A DNA stretch of 64,000 nucleotides from Paramacrobiotus metropolitanus (GCF_019649055.1 NW_026570252.1:1054001-1118000); one strand, 5' to 3'. Counted from the first letter of the stretch, positions 26,170 to 38,125 are shown. The notes: generated from the sequence alone by a model not told the origin. Translations and numbers: made by a program.

Positions 26170-27830
26170 ATTCCGTTCCAGGATCTGATACTGGCGTAAT
26201 ATGTACAACGGAGCACGAGCGTTACACAGTGCGGTTTTTAATCAGAATACCGGTACAGCAATCCCGTCAGGAAAAGCAATGTCTTCTGTAAGAACTGCGC
26301 ATCAATCACATACAAAATACCGTGCAATTTTCTGGTGTGCCGTCTCAGTCAATAAAGCGTACAAATTAATTCCAACGTTCACGTGTAGAATCAGTTGAAT
26401 TTCTATCAACTATGTGTGGCACGTTGCTGGCAGGACCCGACTGTAAACCGACTTATAGATACAGTCACAACGATCGTGATCCCTATCAAAAATTATCCAG
26501 CTTGTCTGCTGCGGTCTGCACACTGCACACGGCCTTTGACCTTTGACCTTTGTGGTCGTTTCCATCATCGGTATTCTCGCAGTTTCCCAATGCAAATCGC
26601 TCTGAATCTTACATATTGGTGTACGTTTAATTAATGCTGTTACGACTAGCTCCTAAACTATGCAGGTGGTCCTTTGCTGTCTGCCGGCATTGGTGACCTT
26701 TACTGTCATGTATTCATAAAAATACACCTTTACTTCATCATCGCCGGCTGTCAACTGATGGTCAAAATAATAGTGACCTGCGTACGTACATCTGGTACAC
26801 GGCTGACAAATTGCATAATAAAATCAGCAAACAGTGTGTGCAGCAGGAACATATCCACTGCGCACAAATCACCGGCATCGGATTCTAACGGAGAAGCGCC
26901 GGAATGCGCCTTATACCGTATTTGAGTATTGTGCATTGCAGTTTTCTTTGCGTCGTTAAAAGCAGACTGGTTGGTCAGTACCGGTATTACTGTAGATTCT
27001 TTTAACTTTTTCTTAGTTTTTCTCATGCACCCGTAGTGCAAAGAAAGTCATTTTGCGGCGAAAAATTAGAACACGGAAATTCGCAAAAGCTGCGAAGATG
27101 ATATTGGCATGCTGCTGCCACACCGAGCGGTAGCAACGGCGCCGGCCGCCACAAGTCAAGGAATTTTCTTGATTTGGAATATTCAGTTTAGAGATTTTCG
27201 TAAAACGATTGATGTTAGGATGCTAGACAGGATTAGTGTTTTTCACAGGAAAACGGGTGACTCTCCAGGAAATTGCTCATGTGCGTTAGGAACTAGGCGT
27301 CCGGAAGCGGTCCCGACAGTCTACAGTGGGGCGAATATACAGAGATATTACTGGATCGTTTAGCTGTGTTTGTTTAAAAGCTATTGTAAATGCGATATAC
27401 TGTAACCTGACAGCGGACACAAGAAAAGCGGTCCACTCAGTTCTTGAAGCAGAGAATTAGTATTGCTTTAATGCGAGGCAATGCCGCATGTGTACAGGAG
27501 ACGTTCTGCATTGGTAAGAGGTTGGACGAAGTGTATTACGTACTGAGGTGATTCACAGCGTGATTTTCTGTTTCCCCAATGTATGTGTAAAGAACCCAAT
27601 AAAATCCTCCTGTAACCTTGCGGTTGGCAACGGTATGGTTGCGACGGGATAATTCTCCATTTCTAGCTTTACAGCGTAGTCTGGTAAATTCCGATAACGA
27701 CCGAGATTCTAGTGGGCTAAATGACCGACTGACTTGCCATTTTGAATGTAGCTCAAATACTACACTTTTTACGCATACTGCGCAAGCAAGCGTTTAACTC
27801 TCAAATCCTGAAATTCGCTCCAGACACTTT
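26170..27830. other. intergenic, no gene recognised
   Basis: Mixed-composition sequence with short ORFs only. Apart from the DR1-like site at 26531-26551 and a further TGACCTTT at 26694, I see nothing I can support. Confidence 0.4.
26531..26551 (-). promoter_or_regulatory. DR1-type nuclear receptor site, overlapping AGGTCA half-sites
   Basis: Two TGACCTT half-sites lie head to tail with one-base spacing (minus strand AAAGGTCAAAGGTCAAAGG). This is the classic direct-repeat-1 arrangement bound by HNF4/RXR-type nuclear receptors. It lies about 360 bp upstream of the Ly6 gene start. Binding is inferred only. Confidence 0.4.
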
Positions 27831-28156
27831 CTAGATCCGGTCGGTGAGAGTATCGCAGCCGGTGTCGGTCAGTGTCTGTCGCGGATCGGCATAAAACACC
27901 CAATCGCGGAAACAGCACACCGGCGTTTTCCCATCCTCCTGCCGCAGCGCCCTCTGTCGGCCGGTCAACTGCAGCAGGATACAGCCATTGGGCTGCGAGC
28001 GGAAGGCATTATAGCCCGCATCACGGAGCACAGGCCGCCGCACTCCTCCACGACGAATCGAACTGCAGCAGCAGCGCCACCTCACCGCGCCCGTCGAGGG
28101 TGTGGCAGGTGCGGTAGGTGTAAGGGATGTCGCGGACGTTGCCCTGTTATACCATC
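27831..28156 (-). pseudogene. disrupted coding-like block, unrecognised Cys-containing protein
   Basis: A GC-rich block (minus strand 28156-27831) follows a splice-acceptor-like TATAACAG. It reads as good protein in three successive frames: GNVRDIPYTYRTC with LDGRGEVALLLQFDSS, then VEECGGLCSVMR, then AGYNAFRSQPNGCILLQ to a stop after TLTDRI. Each segment matches the codon style of real exons in this window, and the frame moves by the same amount twice. That fits two small indels in a former exon. A very short intron (about 60 bp, ending at CGCTCGCAG) is an alternative reading. I do not recognise the family and found no start exon. Confidence 0.45.
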
Positions 28157-29350
28157 AGTGGCGCGTATTATATTTTTCTGGCTATTTTCGCTACTTTGTA
28201 CAAACAACTTCTGTCAGATTTGTTAGTGTTTCATCTTCCACGTTCGCCCGCATTGGTACCTTTAAAGACATGCCGAATAAAATTGTGGAAACCTGAGATT
28301 TAGCCAATCAGTGTGCTTGTAAGCGAATGGGTGTACTGAATTGTGGTGTTTAAGCACGCTGCTGTATTCTTGTTTAAAGCTAGATCTGAAATACTGTGTA
28401 CTCTGGAGAATGGTTGCTATTGTGAGCGTCTGCTGCCTCGAATTGGGCTCTTGTCCTGAATGTGTGCAACCGTCAACTATGCAACCTTAAGGCCATTAAG
28501 GCCAAGCCATTAAACCTTAAGGCTTGAGCAGTAAAAACGCCGGCAGTGTCCGGCGCTGGTGTACAGGAAGACAGTCTGCTTCGTAACACATCATGTTCCG
28601 CAACAGGCCATATTCCTGTACAGCTACACCGTTCAGGTATTCCAACAGCTACGCGGTAAAATTAATATGGTATTTGTAGTTAACTGCGCTGGCATATATA
28701 GGAAAACGGCATACGGACAGCGACCAATGTCCAACTAAAACACGGACGAAGGACCGGGAACATCCGCTGGCGGAAGAGCAGTACATTATCGTCTGCAGTA
28801 CACTGTCGTTATGGTCCGCCCCTAAGGATGCGTATGGCGATAGATAACCAGTGATTTGGACAAAGAATAGGCGTCGACTTTCGCCAGTGGGCACCGCGTC
28901 ATCCCTTGCACCATACTAATCGTTTCCCTGTAGAGCGACCTAAAACGATATACGCTGCGCAAACAAGCGAAATTTAACGTTCGGGGGAAGTAACGTAACG
29001 ACCCAACCTGTGCCGTTACGGAAAATTCACCCACCTTTAGAGTTATGAGTTACAGGGATCGTGCGGGTTGCGTTATTCATGCAAGTACACCGCGTTTCGC
29101 GTTATACCGCGAGTAACGCTACCACTGACAACATAGACAAAATCTTTGAGAGTTACGTTATGAGTTGAGTATTCTGGGTACGTTGTAACTCGACAAATGG
29201 AAAACAACGCGTTAAGTTAAATAGCTAAAAATAACTGCACAGGTCTGGACTCGGGACATATGCCGGGCGATTGCCCTTAAGGAAGAACATTTCCGATGCC
29301 TAGCAAAGTCCATAATGAACCTTTAAAAATGAGAGTTAAGCTCACGCTTC
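28157..29350. other. intergenic, no gene recognised
   Basis: No coding block with exon-like composition. There is a short AAGGCC/TTAAGG-rich stretch near 28488-28530. Confidence 0.4.
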
Positions 29351-29515
29351 ACCTCCGATCAGGCCGCGCCACAGTTTATCATAGAACAACACAGAAGATT
29401 TGTTGAAATACCGACAATGTTCTCCGATTAGGCTGTCCCAGGTATCCGCGCTGCGCCACCAATGAGCAGCGGCTATGGCAGCACCGTGTGTGTGGTGGTC
29501 GTCACTTTATCGCTC
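29351..29515 (-). other. orphan exon-like block (unrecognised)
   Basis: The minus strand reads openly with protein-like composition: HWWRSADTWDSLIGEHC, then RYFNKSSVLFYDKLWRGLIG, to a stop at 29351. A splice acceptor (CCATAG) is possible at about 29475 and a donor (GAG/GTGAAG) near 29360. If joined to the block at 28156-27831 the phases do not agree, so either one is broken or they are unrelated. No family is recognised. Confidence 0.3.
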
Positions 29516-30702
29516 CGCAGCGCGCGGACACCGCCTTACCTTACGCAGCGGCTGTAATCCCGTCTGTATGCGTTGCAATCCAACCCGGCCCTTTTTGGTA
29601 CGATGACATTTCCGGGCTTTTGTTACCGTGTGAATACGGTGTGATCATGATAACCGCCGTCACAAGTAAAAAGTGTTTACATACAAGTAGTGCAGACTTC
29701 GGACAGGCATACGGTGTGATTGCTTTTCGTGACGCATATGACGCATATGTCAACAATGTACGAGTCAACACGCTCCTTATTCCTTTGAAACCTTTAAATT
29801 CAACCCTCAACAGTGTTATAATCATTAATCGTATAGGTCAACTGCATTTGGGTAACCGCTGCGCGTCGGGTAACGGAGAAACCCGTATAAAATTCCATCC
29901 ATGACTCAGCGAAAAACTTATCGTCCAATCGTCAGTCGAGTACGCTTCCGCGCCAAGAAATACAACTTAACAACTAAAGTGGAACTGAAAAATTTAGTTT
30001 TGATGTTGTAATGTGGTACGACGTCAGAATAGTTCATTCTGGGTTTTGGCGTGTGGATCTGGGTCGCTGGATGTAAAAATTTTGTTGAATCTGTGCAGGA
30101 GAAAATTAGTTTGGGTAATGGTTGCGCTTCGATGTCGAAGCGCAGCGCGGTTACACGAAGGGGTAAGCTGATAACCCACACCCAATTTTCGGTTTACCAA
30201 CACCGTTTACCTGCTTACGCGCCCTGATGTCACGTATTTTACCTGACTGCCGCTTGCGCGTCCCTTAAAGCTTACACAGAGCAACTGACCTCGCCGACTG
30301 TACTTGGAGATTTTCTATAAGCCGCTGCAGAGCTGCAGGCGTGACTGTATGAAAATTAGTTGTCGGTGTATGCACTGCGGCGTTGGAAAATACGCTAAAC
30401 TTCCCACGAATGCCATCATGTACTGAATATTTCAGTACCAGTTCGCAAATTAAGCTGGTGTTTTCGTTGAATTATTCGTCGGTTAATAGGTATTCTGCCG
30501 TCATTTTCCCGGCCCGAGAAATATATTACAGACTGTAGACTACAAAATTACGAGTATATACAAGAAAGCCATATACAATGCAGACCACACCCAATTGCGT
30601 CCGTTACCAGCAACGGAGCTGTTGAAATTAAATTCTATTTACATGAGCTTCATTTATATAAAAAAAAAATTATGTTATCTTTCTACAGCGGATTTATGCC
30701 GT
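29516..30702. other. intergenic, no gene recognised
   Basis: Only short ORFs without domain content. I see no repeat or RNA gene. Confidence 0.35.
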
Positions 30703-33700
30703 TTAGTAGCGGCAGTCGCCGGCGACAATCACGGTGACGGTGGCGATGCCGGTGGCGCCCGACGCGGCCAGCGCACTGACGGTGAAGGCGTGCTTGCCGG
30801 TGCGGCGCAGCCCGGTCTGCGTGCGGATCTCGCCGCTGCTGGGGTCGATGAAAAAGAGCCGGCTGACGGCGCCCAGACCGTAGTTCATCGTGTCGCCGTT
30901 CGAAGAGGACGCCTATAAAGGTCACAAAATAAAAGTGAATTAATACTAAACTAAAATGTAAAAATTTAACATTAGAAATATCAAAATCAGAAAAAAAATC
31001 ATAGAAAATAAAATTAAAAGTAAAACAGTTATAAAATAAAAAAAAGTGAAACTTCATAAATTTTGAAATTTTTAAAAAGTAAAAAAAATTAAGAAAATTT
31101 GTTGAAAATAATAACTGGAAGACTAACAAACAAGTCTGTAAACTCTAAAACATAAGAAATAAACATAACCTTTCTATCTGTAAAGAGCATAAATTCTAAA
31201 ATTAAAATAAACAGAACAATCCTAAAACTGCTTGAAAACAAAAATAGTTGAAAAATTAAAGAATTTGAAAATACACATTTCAATATATAGTAAAGGTCAC
31301 GGCTACATTACTCACCGTGACCACGCCCACTCGCTGCGGCAACACACTGCAGCCCACCATGAAGTTATAAGCCGGCTGGGTAAAGGTCACCGTGGCGGCG
31401 TTACAGTTAACGATTAGTGTGATAAACGCGGTGTAGGTGCCGCCCGCCGACAGGCTGGCAGTCAGGACATACGCATACGTCCCGGACTGCAGCTGCCCCG
31501 TGGAGATGATCTGGCCGTTCTGCTGGTTGAAGTTGAACAACGCGCTGTTCGGCCCCGACAGCGTGAAGCTGTTGATCCCGCTGGCCAGGATCCCGGAGAT
31601 GGCGCTGGCCGGCACCACCACCGTGTTGGGCGCGCAGGCCGCCACGTTGTACGCGAAGTAGTCCGGGCAGTTGCTGGAGGTGGTAACCGTCACCGTGGAG
31701 GTCCCTCCGGACCCGCTCTGCGCCGTGACGACGAAGGTGGAGTAGTTGGGCACGGAGGTGACGCTACTGATGACCCCGGACTGGGGGTCCACCGACCAGT
31801 ACGGGAGACCGTTGCTGGTGTACTGGACGTTGGTCCCGCGGGCGTACACCGTCCCGACGATGACCCCGGGACTGCAGGCGGTGGGGAAGAAGGTGTAGGA
31901 GGGCTGGGAGAACCCCCCGCTCCCGCCACCTCCGCCGCCGCCCCCGCCGCAAGTGGCGGAGACGGTCACCGTGGCGAAACTGTTGCCGCCGGCGGTCTGC
32001 GCTTGGACGAGGAAGGCCTGGGTCCCGCGGGTCACCTGGCCGTTGGTGGTGATGACCCCGCTGGAGGGGTTGATGGTGAAGCCGGCGCCGCCCCCCGTGA
32101 TGGCGTAGGTGGCGCCCCCGCTGGCCGACACCGTCCCGACGGTCGCCCCGGGATCGCAGTTGTTCAGGGAAAAGGTGTAGGAGGTCGTCGAGAACCCGGA
32201 GTTGGCGGGGACCGCGGCCGGGACCGGGGCCGGTGCGGGGACGGCGACCGGTACCGGCGGGGGTGCCGCCACGGGGACGCCGGGGATTCCGGCGCCGGGT
32301 AACGCGATGGGCGGGATGTTGGTCCCGACCGGGTACGGGAAACTCCCCTGGCAGTCGGCGTAGATGGAGACACTGGCGAAGGCCGAGCCGAGCCCGTTGA
32401 ACGCCTGGATCAAGAGGGTCTGGGTGGCGCCGTACGTCGGGGTCTGGGTGACGGTGATCTTCCCTTTGGGGGTGATACCGTACCCGGAGGCGGTGGCTCC
32501 GGCGTTAACGATGGCGTAGGTGTCGCAGCTCTGGCAGGGGACCGTCCCCACCAGGGAGCCGACACCGCAGTTGATGATGCGGAGGCTGTACGTCGATTGG
32601 CTGAATTTCGGGGCGCCCGGACCGCTGCTGCCCAGCGGGACGTTGACCCCGTTGTTGTTGAAGGTGGTCCCGCCGACGGCCACCGGCGCTGCTACCGCTC
32701 CTGGGAGGACCGGGGCGCCCGGGACCACCGGCGCCACCGGGGCAGAGGTGATGACCGCGCCGCTGCCACCGGTGCAGGTTAGGGTGACGGTCACCAGGGT
32801 GTACGCCGTCCCGGCCGGGTTGATGGCGCTGACGACGAAGGACTGGGTGCCGGGCACCATGGCGTAGTTGAGACTGATAGCGCCGGCGTTGGTGATGGCG
32901 AAGTTGTTGTTCCCTGTTATGATCGTATATCGTTAGCAATGAATATGTATATAACAAATTATAATCGTACAAAATTTATAAATGGATAATAATAAGTTAT
33001 AAACGTAGATATACGGGATGTACAACTTTATAATTGTGTTATGTGCTTTTATATGACGATAAAAACATATGTAGTAAATTAACGCATGTTTCATATAAAA
33101 TGCCGTATATATAGATTTTTTACTTTTATATACATATGCATATATACGTACAGATTTAGATACTTGCGTACTTAAGTATAGATAAGATAAGTATATGCGT
33201 ATTTATTGTATTGTACGGTATATATACGAAATACATATATATACGTAAGTGCTTATTTACTACATATCTATATACAGATTTAGAAATATAAATAAATACT
33301 TATGTACGTTACTGTACCAAAATGAATAAATTCCCCCGCAGCTATGCTACTGTACTAGGTTATAAACTGAAGCTACACCCGTGTTGTCTAAAAAAACTAC
33401 CATGTGTCACCTTCGATAGTGTAGCTCTGCGGGTAGTTGTTGGCGGTGACCTGGCCGATAATGCTACCGGCTCCACAAGCCGGCGCAGTTAGGGTATACT
33501 GTGACTGGCCGAACTGCGGTGCAGTGGTAGTGACGATGCCGACCTGCTGGGCGGCCCCGGGAATACCTCCGACGCCACCGATCCCTCCGATCCCGGAGCC
33601 GATTAAGGCACCCCCGCCGCAGTACCCCGGGTTGTAGATGGTGGAGAGCAAGCAGTTCATGTCGCCGTTACACCCGCAGTAACTCCCGGCGGACGACGTC

Positions 33701-35505
33701 CCGCTGCTCCCGCTGTTGTAATTACCGTAGTAATTGCAGGAGGTGGCGATAGACAGGGTTGTACTGGCTGAATTCCCGTTGGCATTAGTTGCCTAATGAG
33801 AAGGATCATTAGACTACGTTAACCATAAACATTAAGAGCGAAAATGCTCCGATGAGCAACGATGAAAAAACTGCAGTAAAACGCTTGGTTACTACCAGAA
33901 AATGGAGGTTACCGCGGTAACGTCGACTGTTACCGCGTAACCTTGGCTGTTACCATGTGAAACCGCCGGTTACCTGTAAGGTCATGGTGGTGTTGGTGCC
34001 GCTGGCCACATTCCCGGAGCCACTGAAGCTAATCGCGCCGTTGTTGCTGACGGTAAAGGGATTATTACTGGTACTGCTCCCGATGATGGAATAGCTGACC
34101 GCCCCGCCCGCCGTCACCGTGCATATGGTCCCGCCAGAGTTGCAGTTGCTGGTGGTACAACTGTAGGACGACTGCGAAAATACCGGCGCACTATTGGCCC
34201 CAATAGCCGCCGCCGACCCGTTGTACACCGTCACGATGGTTTGCGCCGAAGGGGTCGTCAAAATGTTAACGCGGACCACGCTGTCGCAGTACAAACCTAG
34301 AAAACCGGTTGTTCATGACCTTTACCGGAAGTTCTTTGTACAAAGGCTTTTCTATCGGTCATGGATGGACCTCCGGAGGTCCCTATTTCGGTGCGATCTT
34401 TGCCGGAGGTTTCCTTCTCGGTGTGACCTTTACCGGAGGTCCCCGTCTTGGTGTGACCTTTCCCGGAGGTCCTCTAAAGATCACTCGGACACTTACCAGC
34501 AGCGTTGGAGGCACGGACGGTGAACTCCAACGTGGAGCGGAAGCGCCGGGTCAGATTGGTGGAGGTATAGATGTCGCCCGAGGTGGGGTTGACGGTGAAG
34601 CGCTGCAGGGAGGTGTCCGGGATGGAGTAGGTGATGTTGCCGCCGTTGGGATCCGTGGCCGACACCCGTGTGATAAAGGAGCCCGCCGTGGCGTTCTGCT
34701 GGATATTGCCGGTGTAGTAGGGTGCCGTGCACACCGGGTTGCTGTTGCCGACCAACACCTGCCGGTACAGGGACGCCGGGGTCATCATCGGCGTCCATTT
34801 ATCGTCGGACACCTTCCAAGAATGATGCGGCTGTGTGAAAATTTATATAAAATAAATATTTTGCTACTTAAAATGCATTTATAATCCCAAATATAAAAAT
34901 GATTATAAAATCAATTATATAAAACCGTACAAAGAGTAAGTATGTGGCAAGTTAAAATGGGGAAGATTTAAAAGTATTGTCGTGCGTCAAAAGTCAGGTT
35001 ATTATCCGATCTTCTTGAAACTTTAAAAGACACGTCATAACTATAAAGTCCATCTGACCTAAAACCCGGTCAGCATGTTCCTTATTTTAGTTTCGAAATT
35101 AGTAAACAAATTAAGCACAACATAAAAATATATTAGCATGATTAAAAGATAAATCACTTACCAATATATAAATTACAAGATATAGAAAATTTACCAAAAA
35201 ATTAGAACTCAAAGTATAAGTTGTATAGCAAAATTTTTATATATAGAAGTGAATAAACGATAAATAAAACAGTAATCATTATATGAATAATTGTAAAAAA
35301 TATTCTAGCGAATTTTTTGTAAAAATTTTGCAAAAAAAATACAGGAAAAGCAGGGACAGCGTCATACCCAAGTCTGGATTTCGTTCATGGCGTCCAGCGC
35401 ATTCCAGAAATCAGGTCCGGTGAGGTAACCGCGCACCCGGGGGGCTGCCACAACTATTAAGGAAATAATCCGAATACTACTGAAAACGGAGCAAAACTTG
35501 ACCAT
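30703..35505 (-). CDS. large secreted protein of about eight cadherin-like repeats with paired cysteines, six exons
   Basis: Minus-strand exons are 35505-35368, 34830-34497, 34296-33974, 33792-33411, 32913-31316 and 30912-30703. All introns are GT/AG with consistent phases, and the total is 2985 nt (994 aa). Exon 1 starts with a signal peptide (MVKFCSVFSSIRIISLIVV). Repeat 1 is closest to a classical cadherin repeat (VSATDPNGGNITYSI, FTVNPTSGDIYT, LEFTVRASNAAG). About seven more follow the pattern FSQ-S-Y, then C-x-PG-x2-VGTV, Y-I, F-I-P-SG-I, G-T-x-F-V-V-A, and a final T-V-x-C. The last repeat keeps FFIDPSSGEIRT. The linkers are Pro/Val/Ala-rich. There is no transmembrane segment and no cadherin cytoplasmic tail, so it is probably an extracellular matrix or surface-coat protein. 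Function is unknown. Confidence 0.88.
34370..34480 (+). repeat. 30-bp degenerate tandem repeat in an intron of the cadherin-like gene
   Basis: Units of about 30 bp with the core CCGGAGGTC and GGTGTGACCTTT repeat three to four times. Each of two full units includes the TGACCTTT half-site. The plus-strand open frame here is an artefact of the repeat. Confidence 0.75.
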
Positions 35506-35990
35506 TTTTGTTGCGCAGCGTTGAGCGTTACTTATGCAACATCGCCGCGCGTGAGGATAACGAATGATTCGCGGTATCTAACCTTCGACTGAACGGAATA
35601 CGTGCGTTTTGTTGGCCGGAGGTGGCTGCATGTGTCGAGTGTTTATCGGGAAGGTCTTGCACCGGTCAGTTGTCAGCGGGATGTGTTGTCGGTGTGGGAA
35701 GACTGTCTGGTTAACCGGCGCATCATCACAGGCGGACTGTTTTCCTGACCTGGTTACAGCCGCCGTTGCCGGTCGACGCGCAGCGATAACAACGCATAAG
35801 GCGGATACGCGTATTGCGACGTATATATGCGCGTATATACATGGATGCGCTACCTGCGCCGGTCACCGTGAACGTTGACGGACGACCGGCGTTTATACCG
35901 TTGAGATGACAAACCGGTTTCGTAGTACATGTGGTACTATACATATAGTACATGTACATGTACAATTACACTGTATACTGTATAGTGTAT
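35506..35990. other. upstream region of the cadherin-like gene
   Basis: No gene is seen. It ends in a TACATG/GTATAC-rich AT stretch around 35930-35990. Confidence 0.35.
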
Positions 35991-35992
35991 AC

Positions 35993-36750
35993 GTATTAAT
36001 ATTAAAGCGGATGAATGTTGTCTAAACGGTCCACCATGTGTGACTACCTGTTCTGAGCAGCTCACCCTGGGCGTAGCATGACTAGACACATTGTCGGAAG
36101 TTGCCCATTTTATTTCTAAACCCGATTTTAATTTTGTTTCCTCTTCCGTTCTTACGGGACATGGTTCTAATAAATTAGGCCTGCGATCTGGCCGCACAGT
36201 GAGCTGGTGTTTTTCTCACTTCTGGTAATCGTCATCATAGTTGATTCGTGACCTTGCATCCTTTTCCCACCTGAACAGTAGTAAACTCCCTCGAGCATTT
36301 CGAGATGAGACGCTTTAAGAGCATCGTTTTAATATACAGGCACGCCCACAAGTTTAGTACACATGCACTGAAACTGACAAATCCCAAAACAAGTTCTATA
36401 TGTATTAAAGCGTATGAATGTTGTCAAAGCGGTTCACCATGTGTGACTACCTGTTCTGACCAGCTCACCATGAGCGTAGCATGACTAGACACATTTATCG
36501 GAAGATGCCCATTCTGTTTCTGAACCTGATTTTAGTTTTGGGTCTTTCGTCCGTTCGTACGGGACGTACTAATAAAGTTAGGCCTGGGATTTGGCCGCAC
36601 AGTAAACTGGTGTTTCTCGATTCTGGTAATTGTAATCACACCTTTTTTCGTGACCTTGCATCGTTTTCCAACCTGAACAGTCGTAAGCTCCCTCGAAGCG
36701 CTGAGTAAGCAATTCGAGTTGAGATGCTTTAAGAGCATCGTTTTAGTATA
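35993..36750 (+). repeat. tandem duplication, two diverged copies of about 350 bp
   Basis: Copy 1 (35993-36341) and copy 2 (36402-36750) share long blocks in the same order, such as CACCATGTGTGACTACCTG, CGTAGCATGACTAGACAC, GGTAAT, and GCTTTAAGAGCATCGTTTTA at the right end. Copies differ by many substitutions and small indels. Only copy 2 retains an open frame (see next entry). Confidence 0.88.
36481..36708 (+). CDS. small ORF with signal-like N-terminus inside duplicated repeat
   Basis: A 75-residue ORF with an internal ATG at 36505. From that ATG it begins MPILFLNLILVLGLSS, a plausible signal sequence, followed by a polar tail with a single glycosylation-like NHT. The matching stretch of the upstream copy has lost the ATG (TTG) and stops early. 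Without conservation it may well be chance; it lacks the GC-rich style of the other exons. Confidence 0.2.
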   Translation: MTRHIYRKMPILFLNLILVLGLSSVRTGRTNKVRPGIWPHSKLVFLDSGNCNHTFFRDLASFSNLNSRKLPRSAE

Positions 36751-36776
36751 ATATATGTACGAGTATGTATGTACAA

Positions 36777-36780
36777 AATG

Positions 36781-36814
<34 letters not shown>

Positions 36815-36885
36815 TGTATGTATGTATGTATGTACGAATTTCTATATATGTATATGTATGTATATATGTATGTATATTATATTGT
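36777..36885. repeat. (TATG)n microsatellite
   Basis: A long run of GTAT tetranucleotides (about a dozen uninterrupted copies from 36785) with degenerate TATATG continuation. Confidence 0.95.
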
Positions 36886-37130
36886 TTGCTGTCGTTCAAC
36901 AGCCGAATGTTTTGTATACATTGTACATATATAATACATTAGCCATTGCCCTCTCAAGGTGGCCCTGTAATGTAGTTATGAATGCTACAGAATTTGAAAA
37001 AATTCGTTCATAATTTGTATGAATGTTCTCTCATACCAGTTCCTAAAACACATTAAATTTTGGTTAACCCTCGTAAAATGGACAAAACGCTTAAACGCTG
37101 TATCGGTGCACCAAATTCAGGTTATTTTAT

Positions 37131-37224
37131 CATCGCATTCGGATCTTCATGACACGATGCCAGAAAAGGTGCATGACTACAACAACTGAGTCCACGGCAT
37201 TTCACTGAAATTTTCATTCGAAAT
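37131..37224 (-). pseudogene. possible decayed 3' exon of the NYN gene
   Basis: After an acceptor-like TTTTTTTGCAG the minus strand reads ISNENFSEMPWTQLL then stop, while other frames give VDSVVVVMH and HAPFLASCHEDPNAMIK. NYN nucleases of the MARF1 type have ISGDxNF, then a hydrophobic VILVH strand and a following A-S motif, in that order. This looks like a frameshifted remnant of that region. It lies about 2 kb downstream of the first exon, and the link is an inference. Confidence 0.3.
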
Positions 37225-37984
37225 CTGCAAAAAAAGTCCAAATTAAAATATAAATAAAAAACTTTCAAAAAATTGTGCAATTTTTTGTTATTGGCCCGCT
37301 CGACGTCATCTTCCGCCTTAACGTCGATCATCAGCAGAAAACAGACCAGAAAAGAAACGTTTCATACGAACGGCGGTTAAAACGTCGCCGCTAAATAAAT
37401 AAATAAATATAGCAAGTCACTGTAAGTTTTACGTTTTACTTTTCTACTACATAAAAAATCAATCCATTAAGCCACGATGATTTTGTCTTCGGTTTTGGTT
37501 TTATTTCCAAAAAATTTTTTCGTATCGTAATTGTAAAATTACCACTACGAGCTACAGTATTTAACTAACTAGAATAATCTATTAACTATTTACACGTTAT
37601 CAAAACAACTGAAATTCACGAACAAAAAATAAGTCATTGTTTGAAATATTGGCAAACATTACGGAAAAAACTTGAACCTGACCAACTTATTGCCAATGAA
37701 ATTACAAATAAGATACATTTTCTAAAAAATTTCCGTCAGAATCCCGATCGACAAAAGTAAAAACAAAAATGTAATTTTACTTATACAATAAATCTTAATA
37801 ATAAATCCAGCAAACGGTATTTAAAAACATGTTTTGCCATTGACTTTGAAAACACTTTGAATTGCAACCCTATCTTATGATGACTGCACTAAATAAACAT
37901 ACACCAGAATGAATTTAAAAAATTTTAATTCTTTTCATAGTTTGAAAAAATTGGTGCAACTCTGGTTCGGTGTAAAAACGATCT

Positions 37985-38125
37985 TTATGTGTACGTGTGT
38001 TTAGATGCAAAATTTGAAGATCGGTTTCTAACAAGACTTTTATAACACGTGAATGCATTTAAACTTTTTGGAATTCTGTTTCACCCATAACTTTCCAACC
38101 GGATGTTGTGCGCGCAAAATCGCCA
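37985..38125 (-). mobile_element. fragment of the TTAA foldback family
   Basis: This sequence matches the right arm of the complete element at 56698-57375: GCAAAATTTGAA, GATCGGT, AAGACTTTT, TGAATGCATTTAAACTTTT and ACCGGATGTTG occur in the same order. It is diverged and truncated on both sides. The ORF reading through it is not a gene. Confidence 0.6.

Noticed and set aside
37122-37331. 69-aa minus-strand ORF as an independent gene
   Set aside because: The start is AT-rich with no features; only the part after the TTTGCAG acceptor resembles NYN sequence, so I list that part as a possible decayed exon.
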